Translations under genes and position numbers: made by a program | From: Flavobacterium panacis | GTDB lineage: Bacteria; Bacteroidota; Bacteroidia; Flavobacteriales; Flavobacteriaceae | DNA length: 64,000 bases | Reading direction: 5' to 3' | Assembly: GCF_024649945.1 (NCBI RefSeq) | Contig: NZ_JANKMS010000003.1 | Location: 372,001 to 436,000, forward strand | Part shown: positions 25,867-34,671 of the stretch, piece by piece | Position numbering within the stretch: the stretch's first letter is position 1 | Layout of the letters: every line of letters starts with the position of its first letter | The notes under the pieces: generated by a model | The model's database searches: none | Told to the model about the DNA's origin: nothing | What the model saw: only the letters and a program-made list of their open reading frames with translations

Positions 25867-26619
25867 ATGGCACTTTTAGAAAATAAAGTAGCTTTTGTGT
25901 CTGGTGGCGGCTCTGGAATTGGGCGTGCAGTAGCAGAGGCATACGCTCGAGAAGGAGCAAAAGTTGTAGTTTCAGATATCAATGTGGATCACGGTGAAGA
26001 AACCGTTAAAATGATAAAAGATAAAGGCGGAGAAGCTTTTTTTATAAAAGGAGATTCGTCGAGTGCAAGCGATAACAAACATATGGTTGAGGTTACGGTT
26101 TCAAAATATGGAAGATTGGATATTGCCTGCAACAATGCAGGAATGGGCGGACCAGCAAAACCAACCGGTGAATATGAACCTGAAGACTGGGATCGTGTTA
26201 TCGGACTCAATTTAAATGGTGTTTTTTATGCCTGTCGTTACCAATTAGAACAAATGGAGAAAAATGGAGGAGGAAGTATTGTAAATATTGCTTCTATTCA
26301 TGGTCAAGTTGCCGCACCACTTAGTCCTGCGTACACAGCTTCTAAACATGCAGTTGTAGGTTTGACTAAAAATATAGCTGTAGAATATGCCCAGAAAAAC
26401 ATTCGATGTAATGCTGTTGGACCAGGTTATATTGAAACAGCACTTTTAAAAGACAATTTAAATAAAGATATGATGCAAGCTGTTGCTGCAAAGTCGGCTA
26501 TGAACCGTTTAGGAACAGCAGAGGAAATTGCAGAATTGGTGGTTTTCTTAAATTCAGATAAATCATCATTTACTACAGGAAGTTATATTATTGCCGATGG
26601 TGGTTATACAGCGGTATAA
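25867..26619 (+). CDS. Short-chain dehydrogenase/reductase (classical SDR)
   Basis: A 250-residue classical SDR. The dinucleotide site is GGGSGIGRAVAEAYAREGA; Asp in VVVSDIN favours NAD over NADP. NNAG is near residue 88, the catalytic Ser is in VNIASIHG, and YTASK holds the Tyr and Lys. It ends with the usual TGSYIIADGGYTAV. Substrate cannot be assigned; glucose dehydrogenase- and ketoacyl reductase-like members share these motifs. It is a single gene with its own promoter and terminator. Confidence 0.88.
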   Translation: MALLENKVAFVSGGGSGIGRAVAEAYAREGAKVVVSDINVDHGEETVKMIKDKGGEAFFIKGDSSSASDNKHMVEVTVSKYGRLDIACNNAGMGGPAKPTGEYEPEDWDRVIGLNLNGVFYACRYQLEQMEKNGGGSIVNIASIHGQVAAPLSPAYTASKHAVVGLTKNIAVEYAQKNIRCNAVGPGYIETALLKDNLNKDMMQAVAAKSAMNRLGTAEEIAELVVFLNSDKSSFTTGSYIIADGGYTAV

Positions 26620-26930
26620 TATTTTTTAGAGTATAATATTTTGAATTAGAAAAAGCAGTAAGCGAAAGTTTGCTGCTTTTTTTGTTTTATAAAATACTAT
26701 TATTTGTAAGAAATATGGAATTTGTTTTAGCTGTCTGTAGAATGTCCTGTATTGAATAATGTTTTGTGTAAATGCTGTTTGGTTGGTTTTATTTTATTAA
26801 CTTTAAGTGTAAGCTAGGTTTTGTTGAATAATATTAACAAAATCCAAAACGTTAAGTTTAAGGTTTTATAATACTGGCTTAACTTTAAAGGCGATAAATT
26901 TGAATTCTAAAAACTCTATTATTTAACAGT
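26620..26930. other. Intergenic region with terminator and leader
   Basis: Contains a hairpin AAAAAGCAG / CTGCTTTTTTT at 26650-26683, likely the SDR terminator, and then AT-rich DNA with no open frame. The last 40 bases hold the -7 element of the next gene. Confidence 0.7.
26895..26902 (+). promoter_or_regulatory. -7 element upstream of the secreted nuclease gene
   Basis: TAAATTTG is an exact TAnnTTTG match, 28 bases before the start codon. A clear -33 TTG is not seen. Confidence 0.55.
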
Positions 26931-29900
26931 ATGAAAAAACTTTACTTTTCGCGCCAGCTTTTGGCTTTGATATGTTTGTTGGTCTGCTTTTCTGGAAATT
27001 TGTTTGCCCAGACTATGCCGGATCCTCAAAAGAACTTACCGTACCAACAAAATTTTGAAGGATGGGATGCGACTGATGCACAGTTTCCTGCAGGATTTCA
27101 AGGATGGACTCTTGGTAGTAATGTTTCTGGAGCAACTCAGTACCTAACTTCTCCAACTTTTACAGATTCTAATACTATAATTACGGGTAGAGGAGCAAAT
27201 AATACAGGAGGTGGTTTCTATAACTATGTTGGTAAATTAGGATTTTTAAATACGGGAAATGTTAATCTTACCATTGGTTTTGCTTTTTCAAGCGAAGGAA
27301 CTACCAATGTACAGGTTCAGTACGATATTATGACGATAAGAAATTTCGTTGATGCTACAAACACGAGAATCAATGAAGTGATCTTGCAATATAGAGTAGG
27401 TACTACAGGAGAATTTACTTCACTTTTAGGAACTGCTTACAGAAATAATGATGTTAATCAGACAACTAATGTTACTCTGCCGCTTAATTCTCAGCTAAGA
27501 AAAATTACATTGCCTGCAGAATGTGACAATCAGCCAATAGTGCAGTTACGTTGGGCTTCTAGACAAGTTTCTGGTGGTGGAGGACGTCCGTCTTTTGCAA
27601 TTGATAATATTGATATTAGAAAAGATACTTTTGCTCCAATAAATGTTTCAGGTTATCCAAAAGCAGATAATGTTCTGGCTGATAGTTTCGATTTTACTAG
27701 TAAAATTGATGAGATTGGAAAAACATATTACGTATTGGTAGCAGGCGGAAGTGCAGAGCCAACAGTTGCACAAATAAAAGCAGGACAAAATGCAAATGGA
27801 ACTGCTGCGTTACAATCAGGAGTTTTTGATGTTACAAATTCTTCTCTTGATTATCTAAAAAGCTTTACAGGTTTATCTTTAAATACGGCTTATTCTGTTT
27901 TCTCAATCTCTGAGGATCCGTATAATAATGTACAAGCTACAGTAAATAAGGTAGATGTTAAAACGATAAGTGTTACTCCTCCTGCTATTTCTACAACAGT
28001 TGATGTGTTAAATTTAGGTGGAACTGAACCAAATTTTGATGCTTTAATTAAAAGTTATCAAGTAGGAGCTACAGATCTTACTGCAAATGTTGTGGTAACG
28101 GCTCAATCAGATTTTTTACTTTCAAAAGACAATGCTACATTCGCATCATCGCTAACATTTATTCCTGCTGATTTTGCTTCTAATGCAACGCCAACAGTTT
28201 ATGTAAAATTTACTCCAAATGCAATTGGTAGTTTTACGGGTAAAATTACTCACGAAACAACTGGTGGCCCAACAAAAACAGTTGATGTAACAGCTTTTGG
28301 AACAAATCCTTTTATACAAAATTTTGATGACCCTAATGTTTTAACAAACAGCGGATGGTCACAATATAATGAGGCAGGACCACTAAACAAATGGACTCAC
28401 ACGACTGTAGCTAGAAACGTAAATTCTGGAACAGGAGCTGTTCTTGTGAATGGTTTTTCTGATTCTGGAGCAAGTAAAGATTGGTTGATTTCTCCAAAAT
28501 TACGTTTAGATAGTTTTACTGATCTTCCATTGCTATCTTTTTATTCTCGTCAATTTTATGATGGACCATCTTTAAAACTAATGGTTTCTACTGATTATGA
28601 TGGAACAAGTAATCCAAGTACAGCTACATGGACAGTAATAGATGGTAAATTTCCAAATACAACAGGATCTTACGCTCAATCACAATATATTAATCTTTCT
28701 GCTTACAAAACCAATCATACTTATTTGGCATGGGTTTATGAAACAACAGCAGGAGGAAGTGGGAACGCTGCAGAATGGTCTTTTGATGATTTTGCTGTTG
28801 TCAATGAAACGAAATATTTAGATTCAAATCCAATTTTAGATTTCGGAGATGTAAATCCAAATTCGGTTTCTGCAAGTCAGTCTTTTGTTTTTAAAGCAGC
28901 GGGCTATAATGATATTACACTTCAAGCTCCAGCTTCGTATCAATTATCAGCAGATAATATCTCATTTACTTCTAGTATAGTTGTTTCTTCTGCAGATGCA
29001 GCAGCCGGAAAAACGGTTTATGCAAGATTCGCACCTACAACAAAAGAACCAACAATTTCGGGTGTCTTAACAGTTACAGGTACTTCATTAAATAAAGAAA
29101 TAGGTTCGTTTACGGCTTCTTCATGGCCAAAAGCAGATACTTTTGATGTAGTAACATACAACGTATCATTTTTTGGATCAACAAATAATACATACGGTCC
29201 AACAAACAATGCGTTGCAAATTGAAAATGTGGCAAAAGTCATGAACAAATTGAATGCAGACGTTTACGCTCTTCAAGAAGTATCAAGTGATACATCAATA
29301 GATGATTTGATTAAACAGATCAATATCAATGGAAAAACTTTCGCTAAAGCGACTTCTACTTCTTGGTCTTATTCATGGCAAGATCCTCCAAGTGATCCAA
29401 ATTATCCAGCTCAGAAATTAGTAGTACTTTACAATACACAAACAACTACCGTAAAAAGCACAAAAGTGATGTTTAAGGAAGTGTATGATCAAGTTCGTAA
29501 TGATGTAGTGGTTCTTCCAAATTATCCAGGAGAAGGTGCTACAGAGAGAAATGACGATAGTTTTTTCGCTTCAGGACGTTTGCCTTATTTGGTTGAGTTG
29601 GAAACGAACATTGGAGGTATTAAAAAAACAATTAGTTTAATTGACTTTCACGCACGTGCCAATAGCGGTACTGATGTAATGAAATACAATCAACGTAAAT
29701 ACGACGTTGATTATCTAAAACAAGATTTAGATGCCAATTATGCAGATAAAAATATCATTCTTTTAGGAGATTTAAATGATGATGTAAAAGCATGGGTTGG
29801 AAACGCAAGTACTCCATCATCTTATCAGAGTTTTGTAGAAGATACGGCTGGTTTTAATCCTTTAACTTTAGAAATTAGTAAAGCAGGAGCTGTTAGTTAT

Positions 29901-30362
29901 TTAAATTATACTCCGCCAAGTTTCTTAGATCATATTATTATTTCGAATGAATTAACAGATCAATATATCGCTAAGTCAATTGCAGTTTATGATCCTAGAA
30001 ATGATATTTCAAATTATATCAGTACAACTTCAGATCACGGACCAGTTATTGCCCGTTTCCAATTAAAAGAAGATGTGCTTTCTACGCCAGATTTTGGAAA
30101 AAACAAATATTATGTAAAAGCTTATCCAAATCCAGCGACGGATGTTTTAAACTTTGATATTAAAACAACGCAAGGAAGAGACCTGAAAATTAGATTATAT
30201 GATTTTAACGGACGTGCAGTTGGTAGTCCAATAAGCGTTAAGAATGAATCTGAAATTAGTACAGCAGTTGTTTCTGTTAACAATCTTGTTTCAGGTGTTT
30301 ATTTCTATACGGTTACAGAAAATAATAAGGTGATTTTTAAAGATAAGATTATCAAGAAATAA
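26931..30362 (+). CDS. Secreted endonuclease/exonuclease/phosphatase-domain protein with T9SS sorting signal
   Basis: An 1143-residue exported protein. Order of parts: signal peptide (cut after NLFAQ); a beta-rich domain at about 35-235; two stretches of Ig/anchor-like repeats, each containing a DFxS or LDFGDVNPN type motif; a jelly-roll-like domain at about 460-630 (FDDPNVLTNSGWSQYNEAG ... DWLISPKLRL); a catalytic EEP domain from about 737 to 1050 (FDVVTYNVSFFG, NADVYALQEV, LIDFHARAN, LLGDLNDD, TSDHGPVIARF); and a type A T9SS sorting domain at the end (KAYPNPATDVLNF ... LVSGVYFYTV). The EEP motifs keep the metal Glu and the final Asp-His pair. It probably degrades extracellular DNA or another phosphodiester; the substrate is unknown. 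Confidence 0.85.
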   Translation: MKKLYFSRQLLALICLLVCFSGNLFAQTMPDPQKNLPYQQNFEGWDATDAQFPAGFQGWTLGSNVSGATQYLTSPTFTDSNTIITGRGANNTGGGFYNYVGKLGFLNTGNVNLTIGFAFSSEGTTNVQVQYDIMTIRNFVDATNTRINEVILQYRVGTTGEFTSLLGTAYRNNDVNQTTNVTLPLNSQLRKITLPAECDNQPIVQLRWASRQVSGGGGRPSFAIDNIDIRKDTFAPINVSGYPKADNVLADSFDFTSKIDEIGKTYYVLVAGGSAEPTVAQIKAGQNANGTAALQSGVFDVTNSSLDYLKSFTGLSLNTAYSVFSISEDPYNNVQATVNKVDVKTISVTPPAISTTVDVLNLGGTEPNFDALIKSYQVGATDLTANVVVTAQSDFLLSKDNATFASSLTFIPADFASNATPTVYVKFTPNAIGSFTGKITHETTGGPTKTVDVTAFGTNPFIQNFDDPNVLTNSGWSQYNEAGPLNKWTHTTVARNVNSGTGAVLVNGFSDSGASKDWLISPKLRLDSFTDLPLLSFYSRQFYDGPSLKLMVSTDYDGTSNPSTATWTVIDGKFPNTTGSYAQSQYINLSAYKTNHTYLAWVYETTAGGSGNAAEWSFDDFAVVNETKYLDSNPILDFGDVNPNSVSASQSFVFKAAGYNDITLQAPASYQLSADNISFTSSIVVSSADAAAGKTVYARFAPTTKEPTISGVLTVTGTSLNKEIGSFTASSWPKADTFDVVTYNVSFFGSTNNTYGPTNNALQIENVAKVMNKLNADVYALQEVSSDTSIDDLIKQININGKTFAKATSTSWSYSWQDPPSDPNYPAQKLVVLYNTQTTTVKSTKVMFKEVYDQVRNDVVVLPNYPGEGATERNDDSFFASGRLPYLVELETNIGGIKKTISLIDFHARANSGTDVMKYNQRKYDVDYLKQDLDANYADKNIILLGDLNDDVKAWVGNASTPSSYQSFVEDTAGFNPLTLEISKAGAVSYLNYTPPSFLDHIIISNELTDQYIAKSIAVYDPRNDISNYISTTSDHGPVIARFQLKEDVLSTPDFGKNKYYVKAYPNPATDVLNFDIKTTQGRDLKIRLYDFNGRAVGSPISVKNESEISTAVVSVNNLVSGVYFYTVTENNKVIFKDKIIKK

Positions 30363-30383
30363 TCTAGATTTTTAACATAAAAG

Positions 30384-30417
30384 AAAAGGCAGTCTTAAAT
30401 TGACTGCCTTTTTTTAT
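30384..30417. terminator. Bidirectional terminator
   Basis: AAAAGGCAGTC, loop TTAAATT, GACTGCCTTTTTTT, between the nuclease gene and the convergent MepB-like gene, whose stop codon lies in the T-run. Confidence 0.85.
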
Positions 30418-30944
30418 TCCAATATTTTTTTTAGCTTGTTGAGTTCAATATTATTTTGATCAGTGAAAGAAAAGAAATAGTCTAATTGCCATTTTTGAGT
30501 TTTTTGAGCCTGTTTACTCGTAGTTTCATCCCAAGGCGGATAAACTCTAGTTGCTCTAATTCCTTCTTTGCTTGGTGTCGAAAAAATCCCTTTTTCTAGC
30601 AATATTTTCTTGGGAAATATAAATTGTCCCCAATTAACGTCTTTTCGAACACTTACTATCACAAAATCAATGGAGTCAGAATAATCGAAAGGTTCAATAA
30701 TTCCGTTTTTATTTCGTTTCCAAAGCGTAACAAATTGTCCTGTTTTGGTTGGAGTTATTTTGGCTTCCCGATAGCAGATTTTTTTATCGTTTAATTCAAA
30801 ACGATAAGCACTGTATTCCTCGCTTTCGTTTTCTTTTTGAAGAAATCTGATTGCTAAACCTGATTTTTCAAAAACAATTTCTTTTGCCAATTTTAAATCA
30901 GTTGAAAGAGAATCGATTGAAGAAGCTGTAAAATCCATAAACAA
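30414..30944 (-). CDS. MepB-family protein
   Basis: A 176-residue soluble protein. Motifs resembling the MepB family: GQFVTLWKRNKNGIIEPFD near residue 70, DSIDFVIVSV near 90, GQFIFPKKILLEKGI near 108, and a conserved RVYPPWD near 133. MepB is the uncharacterised third product of the staphylococcal mepRAB locus and occurs widely as a single gene. Here it lies 36 bases downstream of the outer-membrane/anti-sigma gene on the same strand, so it may be the last gene of that operon. An alternative start is the Met at 30938. Function unknown. Confidence 0.65.
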   Translation of the reverse strand: MFMDFTASSIDSLSTDLKLAKEIVFEKSGLAIRFLQKENESEEYSAYRFELNDKKICYREAKITPTKTGQFVTLWKRNKNGIIEPFDYSDSIDFVIVSVRKDVNWGQFIFPKKILLEKGIFSTPSKEGIRATRVYPPWDETTSKQAQKTQKWQLDYFFSFTDQNNIELNKLKKILE

Positions 30945-30980
30945 GAATTAATTTTTTTTGAAAATTACGCTAAACTAAAT

Positions 30981-32591
30981 TTAGAACGAAACATTCAAAC
31001 CAAAATTTAATCCCCATTGAAACTGGTTGAAAGACTGAGTGCTTAACGGATTGATATAGTAATTCATTGCAGGTTCTACAAATACATTGGTTTTTTTGTA
31101 AACGCGATATTGTAATGTACTGCTCAACGTTGAACCATAAACATAATCATTGGCACTAGTATTTTGTCCAATAGAATGTCCATCTAAGGCGACATTGTTC
31201 GAAATCAATTTCCCAACAAATCCTCCTGTATTTAAATTAATGCTTGCCTTATTTTTATTAAAAACAGAATAAGACACTTCTAGAGGCAATTCAATATATC
31301 TTAGATTCTGATCCAGTTTTCCTGTTTGAACATTGGTTGCATCTTTTAAAGCTTCTTTTGTAGTGCTGGATACCAAAAGGTAATCTGGATTATTACTCAC
31401 AGGAGCAGCATTAGCATTGGCAGTAAGATAAGCGCCGGGAATAAAAAGTGTATTACTTTTGGCACTTACATACGATACATTTGCAACGCTTTGTCCCAAT
31501 TCATTAATTTTTAAACCAGAACCTACAGCCCATTTTTTATTGATATTGTATTTAGTTCTAACTCCATAAGAGTTGGATTGTTTAGAATCGTTTGTGTTAC
31601 CAAGAGTCTTTTCGTTTTTGGTATTTTCAGAACTAGCAACTCCAGCAAAAACAGCAACTGCCCATTTTTCGTTCTTATCAATAAGTTTGTCTTTTTTCTC
31701 TTTTTCTTCTTTTTTAGCTTCCGGACTCAAGATTCCTTTTTCTAGATTTTGAAGTTCTGCAAGTTGAACAGAATCAATTTTGCTTAAAACATTTTCTTTA
31801 AACTTAGTTGAATTCTCTTTTGAATTGGTTTTATATGCCAGTTCAGTAGATGTATTTTCGGTTGGTGCTTTTTGTGAATTTTGGTTTGAAAAAGCAAGAT
31901 TATTGTTTTTAGAAGGAGCTAAACTTTCAAAAATCGAATTAGAAAGCTGTTTTTTAGCAGTAGAATTAAATTTGTTTTCTTTTCCAAAAACAATTCTTTC
32001 TTCAGAAATGCCTTTGTTATTGGTTTGCTTGTTTACTAAAATAGCTTTTTTAGAAGATGTCGCTTTGGTTTTATCTTCTGATGTATTGTAATTCTGAATT
32101 GCAAGAGACTGATTTGGAACATTTGTGCTTTTTTGCAGATTAGATTCAGAATCCTTTTTATTGGTTTTGTTTTTAGAATCGCTATGTGCAACAGCTGTTT
32201 CCTGCTCTTGAATTCCGTTAGAATTTAAATTATTGAATTGTTTTTCTGATGGAGTACTATTTTTTAAAGAATCTTTTACTTCATTATTGTTTTTATCCTG
32301 ATTCGTATTATTGTTTTTAGAGGTATTATTTCCTTTTTCGTCAAGAACTACTTGGTTGTTATTAAATCCGTTAGTGTCAAAGTTTTTATTTTCTAGAGAA
32401 CTCAAATGTAAAATTGAAGGCAGAAGTAATCCTAATAATAAGCATGCAGCAGCCGACCACCAAAGAATAGCTCTCTTCTTCTTTTTTGGTTTGTCTAATT
32501 TTTCCTCAATTTGTGCCCACAATTCAGGAGGCGGAACACTAGAAAAGTCTTCCATTGATGAAAAAATATCTTCTATTTTTTGCTTCTTCAT
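30981..32591 (-). CDS. Putative dual-membrane anti-sigma factor with C-terminal outer-membrane barrel
   Basis: A 536-residue protein. The N-terminal 40 residues are helical and charged (EDIFSSMEDFSSVPPPELW, then QIEEKLDKPKKKKR), like the cytoplasmic part of anti-sigma proteins. One membrane helix follows at about 41-64 (AILWWSAAACLLLGLLLPSIL). Residues about 65-300 are low-complexity, rich in Asn, Lys, Ser and Gln, and would span the periplasm. The last 230 residues look like a small outer-membrane barrel ending in an aromatic residue (FQWGLNFGLNVSF). The start overlaps the sigma factor gene by 4 bases. This layout matches dual membrane-spanning anti-sigma factors described in Bacteroides; function here is inference. 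Confidence 0.7.
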   Translation of the reverse strand: MKKQKIEDIFSSMEDFSSVPPPELWAQIEEKLDKPKKKKRAILWWSAAACLLLGLLLPSILHLSSLENKNFDTNGFNNNQVVLDEKGNNTSKNNNTNQDKNNNEVKDSLKNSTPSEKQFNNLNSNGIQEQETAVAHSDSKNKTNKKDSESNLQKSTNVPNQSLAIQNYNTSEDKTKATSSKKAILVNKQTNNKGISEERIVFGKENKFNSTAKKQLSNSIFESLAPSKNNNLAFSNQNSQKAPTENTSTELAYKTNSKENSTKFKENVLSKIDSVQLAELQNLEKGILSPEAKKEEKEKKDKLIDKNEKWAVAVFAGVASSENTKNEKTLGNTNDSKQSNSYGVRTKYNINKKWAVGSGLKINELGQSVANVSYVSAKSNTLFIPGAYLTANANAAPVSNNPDYLLVSSTTKEALKDATNVQTGKLDQNLRYIELPLEVSYSVFNKNKASINLNTGGFVGKLISNNVALDGHSIGQNTSANDYVYGSTLSSTLQYRVYKKTNVFVEPAMNYYINPLSTQSFNQFQWGLNFGLNVSF

Positions 32592-33151
32592 GCTGTCTTA
32601 AAATTTTTTATGCTCAAAATTCGCTTTTGTAAAATATGTTTGGCGCGATTTAAATTTGATTTGGATGTCCCTTCGGAGATTTTTAGTAATTCGGCTATTT
32701 CTTTGTGTTTCATTTTCTCAAAAACATATAGGTTAAAAACGGTCCGATATTGATCTGGTAAATCCCGAATGTATTCTAAAAGCTTTTCCTGTTCCATCGG
32801 AATCGCTTCTAATTCCTCTTCTTCTACAAAATCTGTGTCGGGATCAAAAACATCGAGAAAAAAACTCTCTTTTTTCTTCTTGTTTAAAGTTTCGATGAGT
32901 TTGTTTATGAAAATCCGTTTAAGCCATCCTTCAAAACTTCCCTCAAACTTATATTGGTTTATTTTTTGAAATACGATTACAAAAGCTTCCTGAAAAACGT
33001 CTTTCGCGTCATCTTCATTTTTCATATACTTCAAGCAGATACCATACAAAACAGGAGAGAACAACTGATAAATTTTCAGTTGTCCCTCTCTGTCATTTTT
33101 CATGCACAGTTTGATGTATTTTTCTAACTCGTCTTTCAAGAAATGGTTCAA
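32588..33151 (-). CDS. ECF-type RNA polymerase sigma factor
   Basis: A 187-residue ECF sigma factor. Region 2 includes YGICLKYMKNEDDAKDVFQE and AFVIVFQKINQYKFEGSFEG, and region 4 has LPDQYRTVFNLYVFEKMKHK followed by EIAELLKISEGTSKSNLNRAK, the helix-turn-helix. The middle linker is acidic (DPDTDFVEEEELE). It overlaps the anti-sigma/barrel gene by 4 bases, which ties the pair together. A possible own -7 element (TATTTTTG on the minus strand, 33163-33170) lies just upstream, although two further genes also read into it from 34.5 kb. Confidence 0.92.
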   Translation of the reverse strand: MNHFLKDELEKYIKLCMKNDREGQLKIYQLFSPVLYGICLKYMKNEDDAKDVFQEAFVIVFQKINQYKFEGSFEGWLKRIFINKLIETLNKKKKESFFLDVFDPDTDFVEEEELEAIPMEQEKLLEYIRDLPDQYRTVFNLYVFEKMKHKEIAELLKISEGTSKSNLNRAKHILQKRILSIKNFKTA

Positions 33152-33190
33152 ATTTGATTTGGCAAAAATAGTTTTAAATAGCTTACAAAA

Positions 33191-33589
33191 CTATCTTTTA
33201 AAAATAGTTCGAGAACCATCTTGATTGTTGCTTACAATCGTTAGGTTTTGATTATCAAGTTTTTCTATTACATAAGTTTTACCTTCAAAGGTAATTAAGT
33301 CATGTTCTGTCTGGTCAGAATAACCTATTCCTTTTTCTATCTCGTAAGCACTGTTTCTAATTTCTACATTGTTTTTATAAGTTATTACTCTTCCAGTTTG
33401 AGTGAAGATAACTTTCTTGGTGAAACCAATAGTTTTCGGAGTTGCAAGGTACGGATTCTTCGTTCCTCCAACAGATTTTTCCCAAGTCCAAGTATTTATA
33501 ATTGCGCTCGAATTTACTTTAGAAGCATCCGCTGAAATAAAACTGGCAAAAAGAAAAAAGGCAGTAAAAGATACAAAAAGGTGTTTCAT
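33191..33589 (-). CDS. Small secreted lipocalin-like protein, unknown
   Basis: A 132-residue protein with a signal peptide (FVSFTAFFLFASFISADA). The mature part is beta-rich, with NTWTWEKSVGG at its N-terminal end and later FTQTGRVITYKNN, a pattern seen in small lipocalin-like proteins of Bacteroidota. It is 7 bases downstream of the PrcB-domain gene and 39 bases upstream of the sigma factor gene. It may be co-transcribed with both. No function can be assigned. Confidence 0.6.
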   Translation of the reverse strand: MKHLFVSFTAFFLFASFISADASKVNSSAIINTWTWEKSVGGTKNPYLATPKTIGFTKKVIFTQTGRVITYKNNVEIRNSAYEIEKGIGYSDQTEHDLITFEGKTYVIEKLDNQNLTIVSNNQDGSRTIFKR

Positions 33590-33596
33590 AATGGAG

Positions 33597-34475
33597 TTAT
33601 TTTAAGCTTGTGATTTTATTTTGAATAACTTTTTTGAAAGCTATAATAGCAGCACTTTGATCTGCAGTGTCTGTATTGTCAATATAAACTTTAGTTACTG
33701 CTGCACCCTGACGTAATTCGAAATAAATTCCACCTTGATCTGCAGAATCTGGAGAGCCGTAAGTTTTAGTTTGTCCTTTTAAAGCTAAAATTTCAGAAGG
33801 AACATCTTTTAAAAGTAAGCTATATTCTCCTCTTTTGATGGTTGGAGTATATTTGTACTGACCAAATTCATATTGTCCTGACTCAACATTTAAGAATTCT
33901 AAAGTGTTGTAATCATTAATTTGATAGAATTTTTGACAATTTGAACTTGCACACTCACTGTAAAAACTTCCAATTACAATATTATCCGGATTTTCGTTTG
34001 TTTTGTTGAATAAGAATCCTTTAGATGTTTTAGGAATTAAAACAAAATCAGACGGGTTAGTTGGAGTTTGTGTTACTGTTTCACCAGCAGCAGGAGCTTT
34101 TTCATAATAGTTAACAATGATCTCACAGTTGTTTTCTACGATAGAAGTGATTTTAACAGCATAACCGCTGGTAGTCTTTGTACCCGAGAAAATACTAACT
34201 AGATATTGTTTTGTAAAATCAATGTTTGGATCACTTGGAACTGGACAGCTTCCTGCAGTTTTTGTAAACAATTTATCCATTTCTTCCTGAGACGTAACGA
34301 CAGCAACAGAAGGAATAACTGGTGGGGTTTTAATAGTATAGTTGCATAAAAATGGAAATCCAGTAAAATTTACAAGACTATTAACTCCGCAATTCATATT
34401 AGCATCATCTCCATTATTAAGGGAGCAGGCACTAAATCCAAAAGCTACAAATAAGCTCAGCATTAATTTTTTCAT
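33597..34475 (-). CDS. Lipoprotein with PrcB-like domain
   Basis: A 292-residue lipoprotein (signal peptide ending FGFSAC). A PrcB_C-like domain lies at about residues 85-150: DFTKQYLVSIFSGTKTTSGY, VKITSIVENNC, and VNYYEKAPAAGETVTQTPT followed by NPSDFVLIPKT. The C-terminal part (about 210-292) is a second beta-rich region. PrcB domains were named from an accessory protein of the Treponema dentilysin complex; how they act is not known in general. It is the first gene of a minus-strand series leading to the sigma factor. Confidence 0.7.
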   Translation of the reverse strand: MKKLMLSLFVAFGFSACSLNNGDDANMNCGVNSLVNFTGFPFLCNYTIKTPPVIPSVAVVTSQEEMDKLFTKTAGSCPVPSDPNIDFTKQYLVSIFSGTKTTSGYAVKITSIVENNCEIIVNYYEKAPAAGETVTQTPTNPSDFVLIPKTSKGFLFNKTNENPDNIVIGSFYSECASSNCQKFYQINDYNTLEFLNVESGQYEFGQYKYTPTIKRGEYSLLLKDVPSEILALKGQTKTYGSPDSADQGGIYFELRQGAAVTKVYIDNTDTADQSAAIIAFKKVIQNKITSLK

Positions 34476-34671
34476 AATTTATTTTAATAGGTTTATATCT
34501 TGTAGATGGTGCTTTTTTTAAAAGGTTGCGTAGGTGTTGTAATTTTTTTTATTTTTTTCTTTCTGATAAAATGTTGGTTTAGTTTGGATTGATTATGAAT
34601 TCGTGAAATTTTGATTTTAAAAACTAAGTACTACGTATTATTGCGTACTTTTACGTAAAATAAACTTAGTT

